Positions 19,740-29,004 of a stretch of DNA of 64,000 nucleotides are shown piece by piece. Each line of letters opens with the position of its first letter. The stretch's first letter is position 1. Both the position numbers and the translations under genes were made by a program. The notes beneath the pieces were generated by a model. That model was not told where the DNA came from. It saw nothing but the letters and a program-made list of their open reading frames with translations, and did no database searches. The stretch covers positions 1-64,000 of the forward strand of contig MGWR01000021.1 in the NCBI GenBank assembly GCA_001801085.1. Direction: 5' to 3'. Origin of the DNA: Gallionellales bacterium GWA2_60_142 (lineage in GTDB: Bacteria > Pseudomonadota > Gammaproteobacteria > Burkholderiales > Gallionellaceae).

Positions 19740-20266
19740 CGCATTCCCTTTCTGTTTTGTCATTTCACGCCTGTGTCCAGCCTGTGGTTGCACTGCATTC
19801 TTTGCGCATGCTGGAGGCAGGTTGGGGTGGACGGCGACTTCCGTGCTCGGCAGTTTTTTCGTTTGAGATCACAATTTGTGATTTCAAGTTTGAGGTGCCA
19901 TATCGGGACCTCAAAGCTGCAAATTCCTTAAATGAATAGGGTGCAGGCCACGACTTATCTGGCCCGAAAAGTAGCTGCGCTGGATGGTGTGACAAGTGCT
20001 CCCCTTTTTACAGTCGTGTGCCGGCAATACTCCCGTCGATGCGGGATGATTGTTTGCGCCAGCCTCCTGTTCTGGGGATTGTGCCGTGAGCCTCGCGCCG
20101 TACGTGCGGCGGGATGTGCGTCAGGTAAATCTGCAAGTGGGCCGAACTTTATTTGAGCGGGGCGGGGGTGTCAATGCCGGCAAGCGCAGAGGCGAGACGG
20201 GTTTGAGTTCGAAGGCTATGCACTGCGTCGCGCGAGTTTGTATCGGGAATCGGATAAACTTGCCCC

Positions 20267-20608
20267 ATGCAGATCAAACAAATTTCCTATACCTCATCCC
20301 ATCGTCCCAGCCTGTTGCGCAAGGTCGTGACGCTAATCGGCATGGTCGCGCTGGGCATCGTGGCGCTGATGTTTTCGGCGGTCTTGCTTGCGGTCATCCT
20401 GGTCGTCGTCGTGTTCGGCGGCACTTACCTGTGGTGGAAGACGCGCGCGGTGCGCAAGATGATGCGGGAGATGCAGAGCCACGCGGCCCGCAATGCCCAG
20501 GCGGAAAACGATGCATTCCGGGGCGAGGTCTTCGAGGGCGAAGTGATCGAGGGCGAGGTGATTGAAGTCGTGGCCGTTCGCGTGCAGGAGTCCGAGGTCA
20601 GGCGCTGA
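20267..20608 (+). CDS. Small membrane protein, hypothetical
   Basis: Hydrophobic VVTLIGMVALGIVALMFSAVLLAVILVVVVFGGTYLWW. Confidence 0.65.
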   Translation: MQIKQISYTSSHRPSLLRKVVTLIGMVALGIVALMFSAVLLAVILVVVVFGGTYLWWKTRAVRKMMREMQSHAARNAQAENDAFRGEVFEGEVIEGEVIEVVAVRVQESEVRR

Positions 20609-20625
20609 GGATCGTCCCTCTGCTG

Positions 20626-20784
20626 TCACTTTCTGCGGGATCGCACCTGGATACGATACTGTTCCATCAGGGCTAGCGCTTGCTTCTTGATCGCGGCGGA
20701 CTGCACGGGTTTGCAGCCTTCGATCCGCATCGAGGTCTGGACGGCTTGGGCGATTTTCTTGCTCAGATGGGCACTTATCTTCAT
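20626..20784 (-). CDS. Small ORF, 52 aa, basic (absent from ORF track)
   Basis: MKISAHLSKKIAQAVQTSMRIEGCKPVQSAAIKKQALALMEQYRIQVRSRRK*; SMRIEG weakly recalls VbhA-type antitoxin motifs. Confidence 0.5.
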   Translation of the reverse strand: MKISAHLSKKIAQAVQTSMRIEGCKPVQSAAIKKQALALMEQYRIQVRSRRK

Positions 20785-20845
20785 CGTTCAAGCCGTCTGC
20801 GCGCTGACATTTTCATCGAGGTGATTGTGCGCATGACAGCGCCGA

Positions 20846-21112
20846 TCAATGACTATGCAGCTTTTCTTGCAGCCATACCTTGATGAGCGATTGATACGGC
20901 ACATCCCTGGAGTTCGCTGCCGCCTTGATGGAGTCCAGCATATGTTGGGGCAGGCGTAGCGAGATAGTCTTGGTCGTCGGCTTCAGGTTCGGCAGCACGG
21001 CTCGTTTCGCCTTCGTCCAGTCCACATAGTCGGCGGAGTCGTTGGTTTCCCAAAACGCGCGCTCTTCGGCCTCGCTGGCGAACGTCGGGATTTGTTTAAG
21101 TGGTTTGTTCAT
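20846..21112 (-). CDS. brnA: BrnA-family antitoxin
   Basis: TKTISLRLPQHMLDSIKAAANSRDVPYQSLIKVWLQEKL downstream of a BrnT-like gene. Confidence 0.85.
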   Translation of the reverse strand: MNKPLKQIPTFASEAEERAFWETNDSADYVDWTKAKRAVLPNLKPTTKTISLRLPQHMLDSIKAAANSRDVPYQSLIKVWLQEKLHSH

Positions 21113-21398
21113 AGCTCTTGCGCTCCTTCTTGTGCATGTCTCTGGCCGAAATCACGCGTATCTTTTCTCCGCTGTGCCGTAGCGTGAAGGTGATGTGCAG
21201 TAGCCTTCCTTCGTCCGTTATGCCGAGCGCATGGTTGCGTTTCTCGCGCTCGCTATGTTTTGCATCGTCCAGCAATAACAGCGGGTCGTTGAAGAAAATC
21301 TGCTCGGCTTCGGCCATCGATACGGCGTGCTTCGCCTCGCTCTTGCGGGCATTGCCATCGTCCCAGTCGAAGCCCGTGATTTTGGTCAGATCGATCAT
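21096..21398 (-). CDS. brnT: BrnT-family toxin
   Basis: GFDWDDGNARKSEAKHAVSMAEAEQIFFNDPLLL...ERNHALGIT..GRLLHITFTLR..KIRVISARDMHKKERKSYE. Confidence 0.88.
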   Translation of the reverse strand: MIDLTKITGFDWDDGNARKSEAKHAVSMAEAEQIFFNDPLLLLDDAKHSEREKRNHALGITDEGRLLHITFTLRHSGEKIRVISARDMHKKERKSYEQTT

Positions 21399-21493
21399 CG
21401 GCTGTATATTATGAACACATACGCAATAATGCAAGTCGGGATTGCCGATTGGCTTGGGATGCTCGCTGCCCTTACCCGGCCATGCCCCCGAAG

Positions 21494-21898
21494 TCAGGTC
21501 GCTACCCAGTTCTCCAGCAGTAATCCCGGAACCCGTTCGAACTCCCGCAGGTTGTTGGCCACCAGGGTCAGTCCGTTGCTGCGCGCGTGGGCGGCGATGT
21601 GCAGGTCGTTCACGCCTATCGGCTGGCCGATTTTTTCGAGGGCGGCGCGGATTTGGCCGTATTGCCAGGCCGCCTTGTCGTCGTAGGGCAGCACGGCAAG
21701 CCGGCTGGCGAAGTCTTCGACTACGCGAATGTTGCGCGCGACATCGCTGCTCTTTTCGGCGCCGTGCACCAGTTCGGCCAATGTGACGGACGAGATCGCC
21801 ATGTGTCCGTGATGGCGGTTGAATATTGCCAGCGCTTCCGGCGGCCGCCGTTTGATGACGTAAATGACGATGTTGGTGTCGAGGAGATATTTCAGCAT
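21494..21898 (-). CDS. vapC: VapC-family PIN-domain toxin
   Basis: YLLDTNIVIYVIK, SVTLAELVHGAEKS, NDLHIAAHARSNGLTLVANNLREFERVPGL. Confidence 0.93.
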   Translation of the reverse strand: MLKYLLDTNIVIYVIKRRPPEALAIFNRHHGHMAISSVTLAELVHGAEKSSDVARNIRVVEDFASRLAVLPYDDKAAWQYGQIRAALEKIGQPIGVNDLHIAAHARSNGLTLVANNLREFERVPGLLLENWVAT

Positions 21899-21906
21899 CG
21901 CCGCAC

Positions 21907-22140
21907 CTACAGGCTTTCGCGTTCGGGCTGGGTCTGGCTGGCGCGTTCGGTCATGAAATCTTCGGTGGCTGTCGCGGCACCCTGAAAGAAGCTGTCCCAT
22001 GCGGATTCCGCGGGCGCGATGATGCGCTCCTGGCCGACTATCCGTACTTCCACTTTTTTGACCGAATCCGGGAAGCGCATCTCGGCGGGCAGGCGAACCG
22101 CTTGGGTGCGGTTGTTGTTGAAGACGGTGCTGGCGGACAT
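21907..22140 (-). CDS. vapB: VapB-family antitoxin
   Basis: STVFNNNRTQAVRLPAEMRFPDSVKKVEV AbrB-like; precedes vapC. Confidence 0.9.
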   Translation of the reverse strand: MSASTVFNNNRTQAVRLPAEMRFPDSVKKVEVRIVGQERIIAPAESAWDSFFQGAATATEDFMTERASQTQPERESL

Positions 22141-22250
22141 GGTTCCTCCGATGTGGGTGCTATATACACAGAGGATATACGGGATGTTCATGTTGGTCAA
22201 ATCATTGATCTGGAATGGGTAATAGCGGATTCTCTAAGAGGGAGTAGCGG

Positions 22251-22353
22251 TCAGCCCCCCCTTTATGAAAGGGGGCGAGGGGATTTGCGGGAGGAGAGAG
22301 AGTAATGCCGCATTTTCAAATCCCCCTCGGTCCCCCTTTTACAAAGGGGGAAG
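22251..22353. repeat. Inverted repeat element (CCCCCTTT..AAAGGGGG family), intergenic copy
   Basis: Arms GCCCCCCCTTTATGAAAGGGGGCGAGGGGATTTG and CAAATCCCCCTCGGTCCCCCTTTTACAAAGGGGGAAG; sister copy at 57230-57326. Confidence 0.85.
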
Positions 22354-22421
22354 CCGTTGGAATCACCAACGGGAGTTGCCGGGGGTTAATTTAGCCGAGA
22401 GCGAGGAGGGTTTGATTCGCC

Positions 22422-23774
22422 TCAGGGCAAGTCCGGCCCCGAGTTCCTGAGCTTCCGATACAGCGTGCGTTCGCTGATGCCCAGCCGTTCCGCCAGGGCT
22501 TTGCGGTCGCCTTGGAAGTTTTCCGTTGCCCATGTCAGGTAGCGTTTTTCCAGAGTTGCCAGCGGGGCGATCTCTTCGGCCGGGCTGGTTGTCGGCGTCT
22601 CCTGTATTCCGCTTTTCGGCATTCCGCTTTTCATCGCGTCCAGATACAGGTGCTGCGGCAGGATGGTGTTGCCGTCGGCCATGATCAGCGCGCGCTCCAG
22701 GATGTTGCGCAGTTCGCGCACGTTGCCGGGGAAGTCGTGGCGCATCAGCGCGGCCAAGGCTTCTTCGCCGAGCGTGATCTTGCGCGTCGCATCCAGGTGG
22801 GACAGCAGGCTGGCGGCCAGCATAGTCAGGTCTTCCATGCGCTCGCGCAGCGGCGGCAGCGGGATGGGGAAGACGTTGATGCGGAAGAACAGGTCCTGGC
22901 GGAAGCTGCCTTCGCGCACCATTTGCGCGAGGTCGCGGTGGGTCGCGGCGACCAGGCGGAAGTCGGCGCGCAGCGGCTCCAGTCCGCCGACGCGCCGGTA
23001 GGTGCCGGCCTCCATCAGGCGCAGCAGTTTGACCTGTAGCGACAGCGGGATGTCGCCGACTTCGTCCAGGAACAGGGTGCCGCCGCGCACCGCTTCCACC
23101 AGTCCGATCTTGCGGCCGACCGCGCCGGTGAATGCGCCTTTCTCGTAGCCGAACATTTCGCTCTCGAACAGGGTTTCGGTCAGGCCGGAACATTCGACCG
23201 CGACGAAGGGCGCGGCGGCGCGCGGGCTCATGTCGTGGATGGCGTGGGCGACGAGCTCCTTGCCGGTGCCGGATTCGCCCAGCAGCAGCACCGAGCTTTC
23301 GTGTCCGGCCACGCGTTTGGCGAGTTCCAGCATGCGGTTGAACGGGCGGGAGTAGCCGACCATCTTCCGTTCGGGCGCGCCTTCGGCATGACGCAGGAAA
23401 TGCATGGTCTCCATGAAATAGACCGTGCTGCCGGCCTCGTTCCTGACCGGCGCGACTTCCACTTCGACATGCTCCCTGCCCGCGGAGGTGTGATGCACAT
23501 GCAGCACGCGGCTGGGGTGGCCGCTCTCCATGCAGTCCCGCAGCGGGCAGTTCTCGCCGGCCTGGTCGCAGGGCTTGTCGTAGTGATGGGAGAGTTCGTA
23601 GCAGTAGCGCCCGACGACATCCCGGTCCGCGCCGAATTCCCGCAGGTAAGCGGTATTGGCCGCGACGATGCGGTATTGCCCGTCGAGCAGAATCTTGGGC
23701 TCGGCGAAGCTGTCCAGCAGATTCAGCGTCTCCGCCGGGATATGGCTGGAACTTGTGTCGTTAATGGCTGTCAT
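22422..23774 (-). CDS. Sigma-54 interacting transcriptional activator (PAS-AAA+-Fis)
   Basis: [19 protein letters not shown] (GAFTGA), [18 protein letters not shown]-terminal Fis-like [19 protein letters not shown]. Confidence 0.95.
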   Translation of the reverse strand: MTAINDTSSSHIPAETLNLLDSFAEPKILLDGQYRIVAANTAYLREFGADRDVVGRYCYELSHHYDKPCDQAGENCPLRDCMESGHPSRVLHVHHTSAGREHVEVEVAPVRNEAGSTVYFMETMHFLRHAEGAPERKMVGYSRPFNRMLELAKRVAGHESSVLLLGESGTGKELVAHAIHDMSPRAAAPFVAVECSGLTETLFESEMFGYEKGAFTGAVGRKIGLVEAVRGGTLFLDEVGDIPLSLQVKLLRLMEAGTYRRVGGLEPLRADFRLVAATHRDLAQMVREGSFRQDLFFRINVFPIPLPPLRERMEDLTMLAASLLSHLDATRKITLGEEALAALMRHDFPGNVRELRNILERALIMADGNTILPQHLYLDAMKSGMPKSGIQETPTTSPAEEIAPLATLEKRYLTWATENFQGDRKALAERLGISERTLYRKLRNSGPDLP

Positions 23775-23889
23775 GGCAGTGAGTATATGACAAATATGGC
23801 ATGCGCTCCAGTTTTCCTGTTTGTATGTTCTTTGCTAGAAATTGATTATCCAATTGAAGACAAAGGGTATTTGCCTGAAGTGCGCCGGG

Positions 23890-23906
23890 TGGCACGGTGA
23901 TTGCTA
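23890..23906 (+). promoter_or_regulatory. Sigma-54 (-24/-12) promoter TGGCACGGTGATTGCTA
   Basis: Exact fit to TGGCACG-N4-TTGCW; adjacent divergent sigma-54 activator. Confidence 0.85.
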
Positions 23907-23944
23907 AATAGAGATCGGGTTACGGTGACGTAAACCTCCCTGAT

Positions 23945-24005
23945 CTGACAGGACGTGCAGTCCGTCAGCTTTGGCCTGTGGTGCGGTGCGCCACAGGTTC
24001 TTTTT
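23945..24005 (+). promoter_or_regulatory. Tandem hairpins in 5' leader, second followed by a T-tract (possible attenuator)
   Basis: CTGAC(A)GGAC-gtgca-GTCCGTCAG and CCTGTGG-N9-CCACAGG-TTCTTTTT between the sigma-54 promoter and the ATG at 24065. Confidence 0.55.
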
Positions 24006-24034
24006 GGCGCGCATGGTGCGCGCTGCAGGATTGA

Positions 24035-25743
<1,709 letters not shown>

Positions 25744-25810
25744 GCGCGCACCGGTCCGGCCGTTCTGTTACTTGGAGGTTTGGTAACGGAGCGGCCTTTT
25801 TTCAACGCGC

Positions 25811-25888
25811 CTACACCGTCTTCGCGTTCACGAATTCGAGCATGCCCAGCCTGGACAGGTTGCGCCCGTCGCGCGCCGGTGAGGTGAA
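25811..25888 (-). pseudogene. Possible C-terminal gene remnant, about 25 codons
   Basis: Reads FTSPARDGRNLSRLGMLEFVNAKTV* with a stop immediately upstream and no upstream start. Confidence 0.25.
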
Positions 25889-25898
25889 TCATCCCTGG

Positions 25899-26234
25899 CT
25901 AGTCTGGGATGGCGGTCAGTTTTAGCAACCAGTACATGAGCGCCGCGCCGATGAGGACGCCGGCGAAAAACAGTTGGAGTCCGACGGCGGTGCGTTCTTC
26001 TGGTTTGGCTTTCTCATCCGGTGGCTGTAGCGCTTCCCATTCGCCGACGATGCGCCTGGCCTCGTCGTAATCCAGCTCGGCAACCATTACCCGCACGAAC
26101 CCCATCGCCTGCAGTTCGCCGATGCCGCCCTGCAAATACTCGCCTTCGATTTGTCCGCTAATGCCGCGCTGCTCCAGCAGACTCAGGATCATGTGGGCGT
26201 CGAGTCCGCTGGATGCTTCAAATACGCTTTTCAT
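25899..26234 (-). CDS. DUF2007-type putative signal-transducing protein
   Basis: N-terminal EASSGLDAHMILSLLEQRGISGQIEGEYLQGGIGELQAMGFVRVMVAELDYDEARRIV; C-terminal TM. Confidence 0.8.
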   Translation of the reverse strand: MKSVFEASSGLDAHMILSLLEQRGISGQIEGEYLQGGIGELQAMGFVRVMVAELDYDEARRIVGEWEALQPPDEKAKPEERTAVGLQLFFAGVLIGAALMYWLLKLTAIPD

Positions 26235-26246
26235 GTATCCCTCGCG

Positions 26247-26585
26247 TCACGCCAGCCCGATGTACGCCACCGCGCACAGCGAAACGACGGAAATGACGAA
26301 TGATGCGTAGCCCAACATCATCGCGCGCCGATAGCTTTTTTCGGCGAGCGCGGTTCCTTTCTCCAGCGCCTCGACGGCATTCTGCATCTGCAGGGCCAGT
26401 GCCTTGATGTGGGCGTCGTTGCCGGATGTCGCGGCCTGGAGTTCGATGATCTGCTGCTGTAACAGCGCCGATTGATTGGCGGCGGCGTCCGCGGTCTTGC
26501 GGGTAAACACCGGTGCGGCCGCAGAAACGATGGCGCCGACATGGGGCAGGACGGACTTGAGAACGGGAATGAGCCATGCGTGCAT
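26247..26585 (-). CDS. Hypothetical membrane protein, 112 aa
   Basis: Coiled-coil-like centre and C-terminal TM segment. Confidence 0.65.
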   Translation of the reverse strand: MHAWLIPVLKSVLPHVGAIVSAAAPVFTRKTADAAANQSALLQQQIIELQAATSGNDAHIKALALQMQNAVEALEKGTALAEKSYRRAMMLGYASFVISVVSLCAVAYIGLA

Positions 26586-26679
26586 GTGGGACTCCTGATT
26601 GTGTGCCGGTCATGAATGAGGATGCGGGCAATCTTACGCGATAAAATGATGCCATTCCTTTCGATCCGGGCCCGACATC

Positions 26680-27105
26680 ATGTGGCTACAAAAAGAGATA
26701 CGCCTGCAAGCGAAGCCGCGCGGCTTCCATCTGGTCACCGACGAGTTGCTACGCGAGCTGCCGGAACTGCGCGACTTCTACGTCGGGATGATGAACGTGT
26801 TCATCATGCACACCTCGGCATCATTAACGCTGAACGAGAACGCCGACCCGACGGTGCGGCAGGATTTTGAGAGTTTCTTCAACCGCGCGGTGCCTGAGGA
26901 CGAGCCTTACTACCGCCATCGCGACGAGGGCTCGGACGACCTGCCCGCGCATATCAAGTCCAGCCTGCTGGGCAGCAGCCTGAACATCCCCGTCTTCAAC
27001 GGACGTCCCGCGCTGGGAACCTGGCAGGGCATCTATCTGTGCGAACATCGCGACCACGGCGGCAGTCGCCGCATCGTGGTGACGGTGCAGGGGGAACGAG
27101 CATGA
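26680..27105 (+). CDS. YjbQ family (UPF0047; secondary thiamine-phosphate synthase)
   Basis: [32 protein letters not shown]...[44 protein letters not shown]. Confidence 0.92.
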   Translation: MWLQKEIRLQAKPRGFHLVTDELLRELPELRDFYVGMMNVFIMHTSASLTLNENADPTVRQDFESFFNRAVPEDEPYYRHRDEGSDDLPAHIKSSLLGSSLNIPVFNGRPALGTWQGIYLCEHRDHGGSRRIVVTVQGERA

Positions 27106-27386
27106 GCGATACGATCAAGACGTTGCGACTGGTGATGCATGGCCGTGTGCAGGGCGTGTGGTTTCGCGACTCGATGCGCCGCGAGGCCGAGCATCTGGGC
27201 GTCAGCGGCTGGGTGCGCAACCGCAGCGACGGCGCGGTGGAGGCGATGGTGCAGGGCGCGGCGGGCGCGGTGGACGAGCTGGTGCGCTGGGCGCATCGCG
27301 GCCCGCAGCTCGCCGAGGTGGAGCGCGTCGAGGCCGAGCCGGGCAGCGGGAGTTTTGCGGGCTTCGAAGTGCGGGGTTCGGCATGA
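27102..27386 (+). CDS. acyP: Acylphosphatase
   Basis: [44 protein letters not shown]. Confidence 0.93.
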   Translation: MSDTIKTLRLVMHGRVQGVWFRDSMRREAEHLGVSGWVRNRSDGAVEAMVQGAAGAVDELVRWAHRGPQLAEVERVEAEPGSGSFAGFEVRGSA

Positions 27387-28030
27387 ACACTTTCGTGCCG
27401 CCCGACGCGCTGCTGTTCGTCACTTCGGATTGTCCGCATTGCGCGACGGTGAAGCGCGGGCTAGACGAGCTGGTACGGCAGGGGCTCATCGGCAAGGTGG
27501 CGGTGGTCGATGCGTCCGCGCATCCCGAACGGGCGGCGGAACATGGCGTGCGCACCGCCCCTTGGCTGCGGCTGGGGCCGTTCACGTTGACCGGGGCGCA
27601 GAGTGTTTCAGAGTTGCGCCAGTGGGCGGAATGGGCGAGCGGCGAGGAGGGCATCGCGCGCTATGTCGTGCATCTGTTGAAGCTGGGCGAGTTCCAGCAT
27701 GCCGTCGCCTTCGTCTCTGCGGATGCGCAGCGCCTCAAGCCGCTGCTGGACATCCTCGCCGACACCGATGCAGGCATTGATCAGCGTCTCGGTGTCAGCG
27801 CGCTGCTGGAACGCTATGCCGACACACCCGAACTGCGAGCCTTGCTGCCGCAACTGGCCGAACTCAGCCGCGATGCAGACCATCGCGTGCGCGCTGATGC
27901 CTGCCATCTGCTCGGCCTGACAGGCAGCGCCGAGGCGCTCGGCCATGTCGAGGCCCGCCTGGCCGACGAAAATGAAGAAGTGCGCGAGATCGCGGCGGAG
28001 GCGATACAAAGACTGGGAGGGACGGCATGA
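27383..28030 (+). CDS. Thioredoxin/glutaredoxin-like domain fused to HEAT repeats
   Basis: LLFVTSDCPHCATVKRGLDEL CxxC motif; C-terminal VRADACHLLGLTGSAEALGHVEARLADENEEVREIAAEAIQRLG. Confidence 0.8.
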   Translation: MNTFVPPDALLFVTSDCPHCATVKRGLDELVRQGLIGKVAVVDASAHPERAAEHGVRTAPWLRLGPFTLTGAQSVSELRQWAEWASGEEGIARYVVHLLKLGEFQHAVAFVSADAQRLKPLLDILADTDAGIDQRLGVSALLERYADTPELRALLPQLAELSRDADHRVRADACHLLGLTGSAEALGHVEARLADENEEVREIAAEAIQRLGGTA

Positions 28031-28995
28031 TTACCGCATCGCTCGCGGTCGTGCTGGGGCTGGCGCTGCTGGTTTACAGCGCCGACCGTTTTATCGAGGG
28101 CGCGGCTGCCGCCGCACGGCATTGGGGCATGCCGCCGCTGCTGATCGGCATGGTGGTCGTCGGCTTCGGCACCTCCGCGCCGGAGATGACGGTCTCCGCG
28201 CTGGCGGCTTACCAGGGAAATCCTGGCATCGCGCTCGGCAACGCCTATGGTTCGAACATCGCCAACATCGCGCTGATCCTCGGGGTGACCGCGCTGATCA
28301 GCTCTATCCCGGTGCATTCGCAGGTGTTGCGCAAGGAGTTGCCGCTGCTGACCGCGGTGACGCTGCTGGCGGCGTGGCAGTTGCACGACGGCGAAGTCTC
28401 CCGCGCCGATGCCTGGGTGTTGTTCGGCGTGTTCGCCGCGGTGATGGGCTGGAGCATCTGGCAGGGGACGCGCAAGCGGCGCGATGCGTTGGGGCGCGAG
28501 ATGGTGCAGGAGTTGCGCGAACATGCGATGCCGTTGCGGCAGGCGCTGTTCTGGGTGGTTGCCGGCCTGCTGCTGCTCGTGGTCAGTTCGCGCCTGCTGG
28601 TCTGGGGCGCGGTGGAGATCGCGCAGGCGCTGGGCGTCAGCGACCTGATCATCGGCTTGACCGTGGTCGCGGTGGGCACCTCGCTGCCGGAACTGGCCTC
28701 TTCCATCGTCGCCGCGCGCAAGGGCGAGCACGACATCGCATTGGGCAACGTCATCGGTTCCAATATGTTCAACACGCTGGCCGTGGTGGGCATCGCCGGG
28801 ATGATCTCGCCTATGCAGGTCGGGCTGGAGGTCTTCTCGCGGGACATGCCGGTGATGGCGCTGCTGACGGTGTCGCTGTTCGTTTTCTGCTACGGCTTCC
28901 GCGGGCCGGATCGCATCAGCCGCCCCGAAGGCGGGATGCTGCTGCTGGCTTACGTCACCTACACCGTCTGGCTGCTGGGGACGGCCTTCGGCTAG
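28027..28995 (+). CDS. Calcium/sodium antiporter (YrbG/CaxA family)
   Basis: Two repeats: VGFGTSAPEMTVSALAAYQGNPGIALGNAYGSNIANIALILG and VAVGTSLPELASSIVAARKGEHDIALGNVIGSNMFNTLAV. Confidence 0.95.
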   Translation: MITASLAVVLGLALLVYSADRFIEGAAAAARHWGMPPLLIGMVVVGFGTSAPEMTVSALAAYQGNPGIALGNAYGSNIANIALILGVTALISSIPVHSQVLRKELPLLTAVTLLAAWQLHDGEVSRADAWVLFGVFAAVMGWSIWQGTRKRRDALGREMVQELREHAMPLRQALFWVVAGLLLLVVSSRLLVWGAVEIAQALGVSDLIIGLTVVAVGTSLPELASSIVAARKGEHDIALGNVIGSNMFNTLAVVGIAGMISPMQVGLEVFSRDMPVMALLTVSLFVFCYGFRGPDRISRPEGGMLLLAYVTYTVWLLGTAFG

Positions 28996-29004
28996 CCTGA
29001 GCGC

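Noticed and set aside
19860-19920. Palindromes ATCACAATTTGTGAT and TTTGAGGT..ACCTCAAA upstream of the GST gene
   Set aside because: Could be operator sites, but they are short and isolated without a linked regulator; too weak to claim.
22251-22353. Homopolymeric C/G runs considered as a phase-variation tract
   Set aside because: Runs belong to the inverted-repeat element, not to a promoter or 5' coding region.
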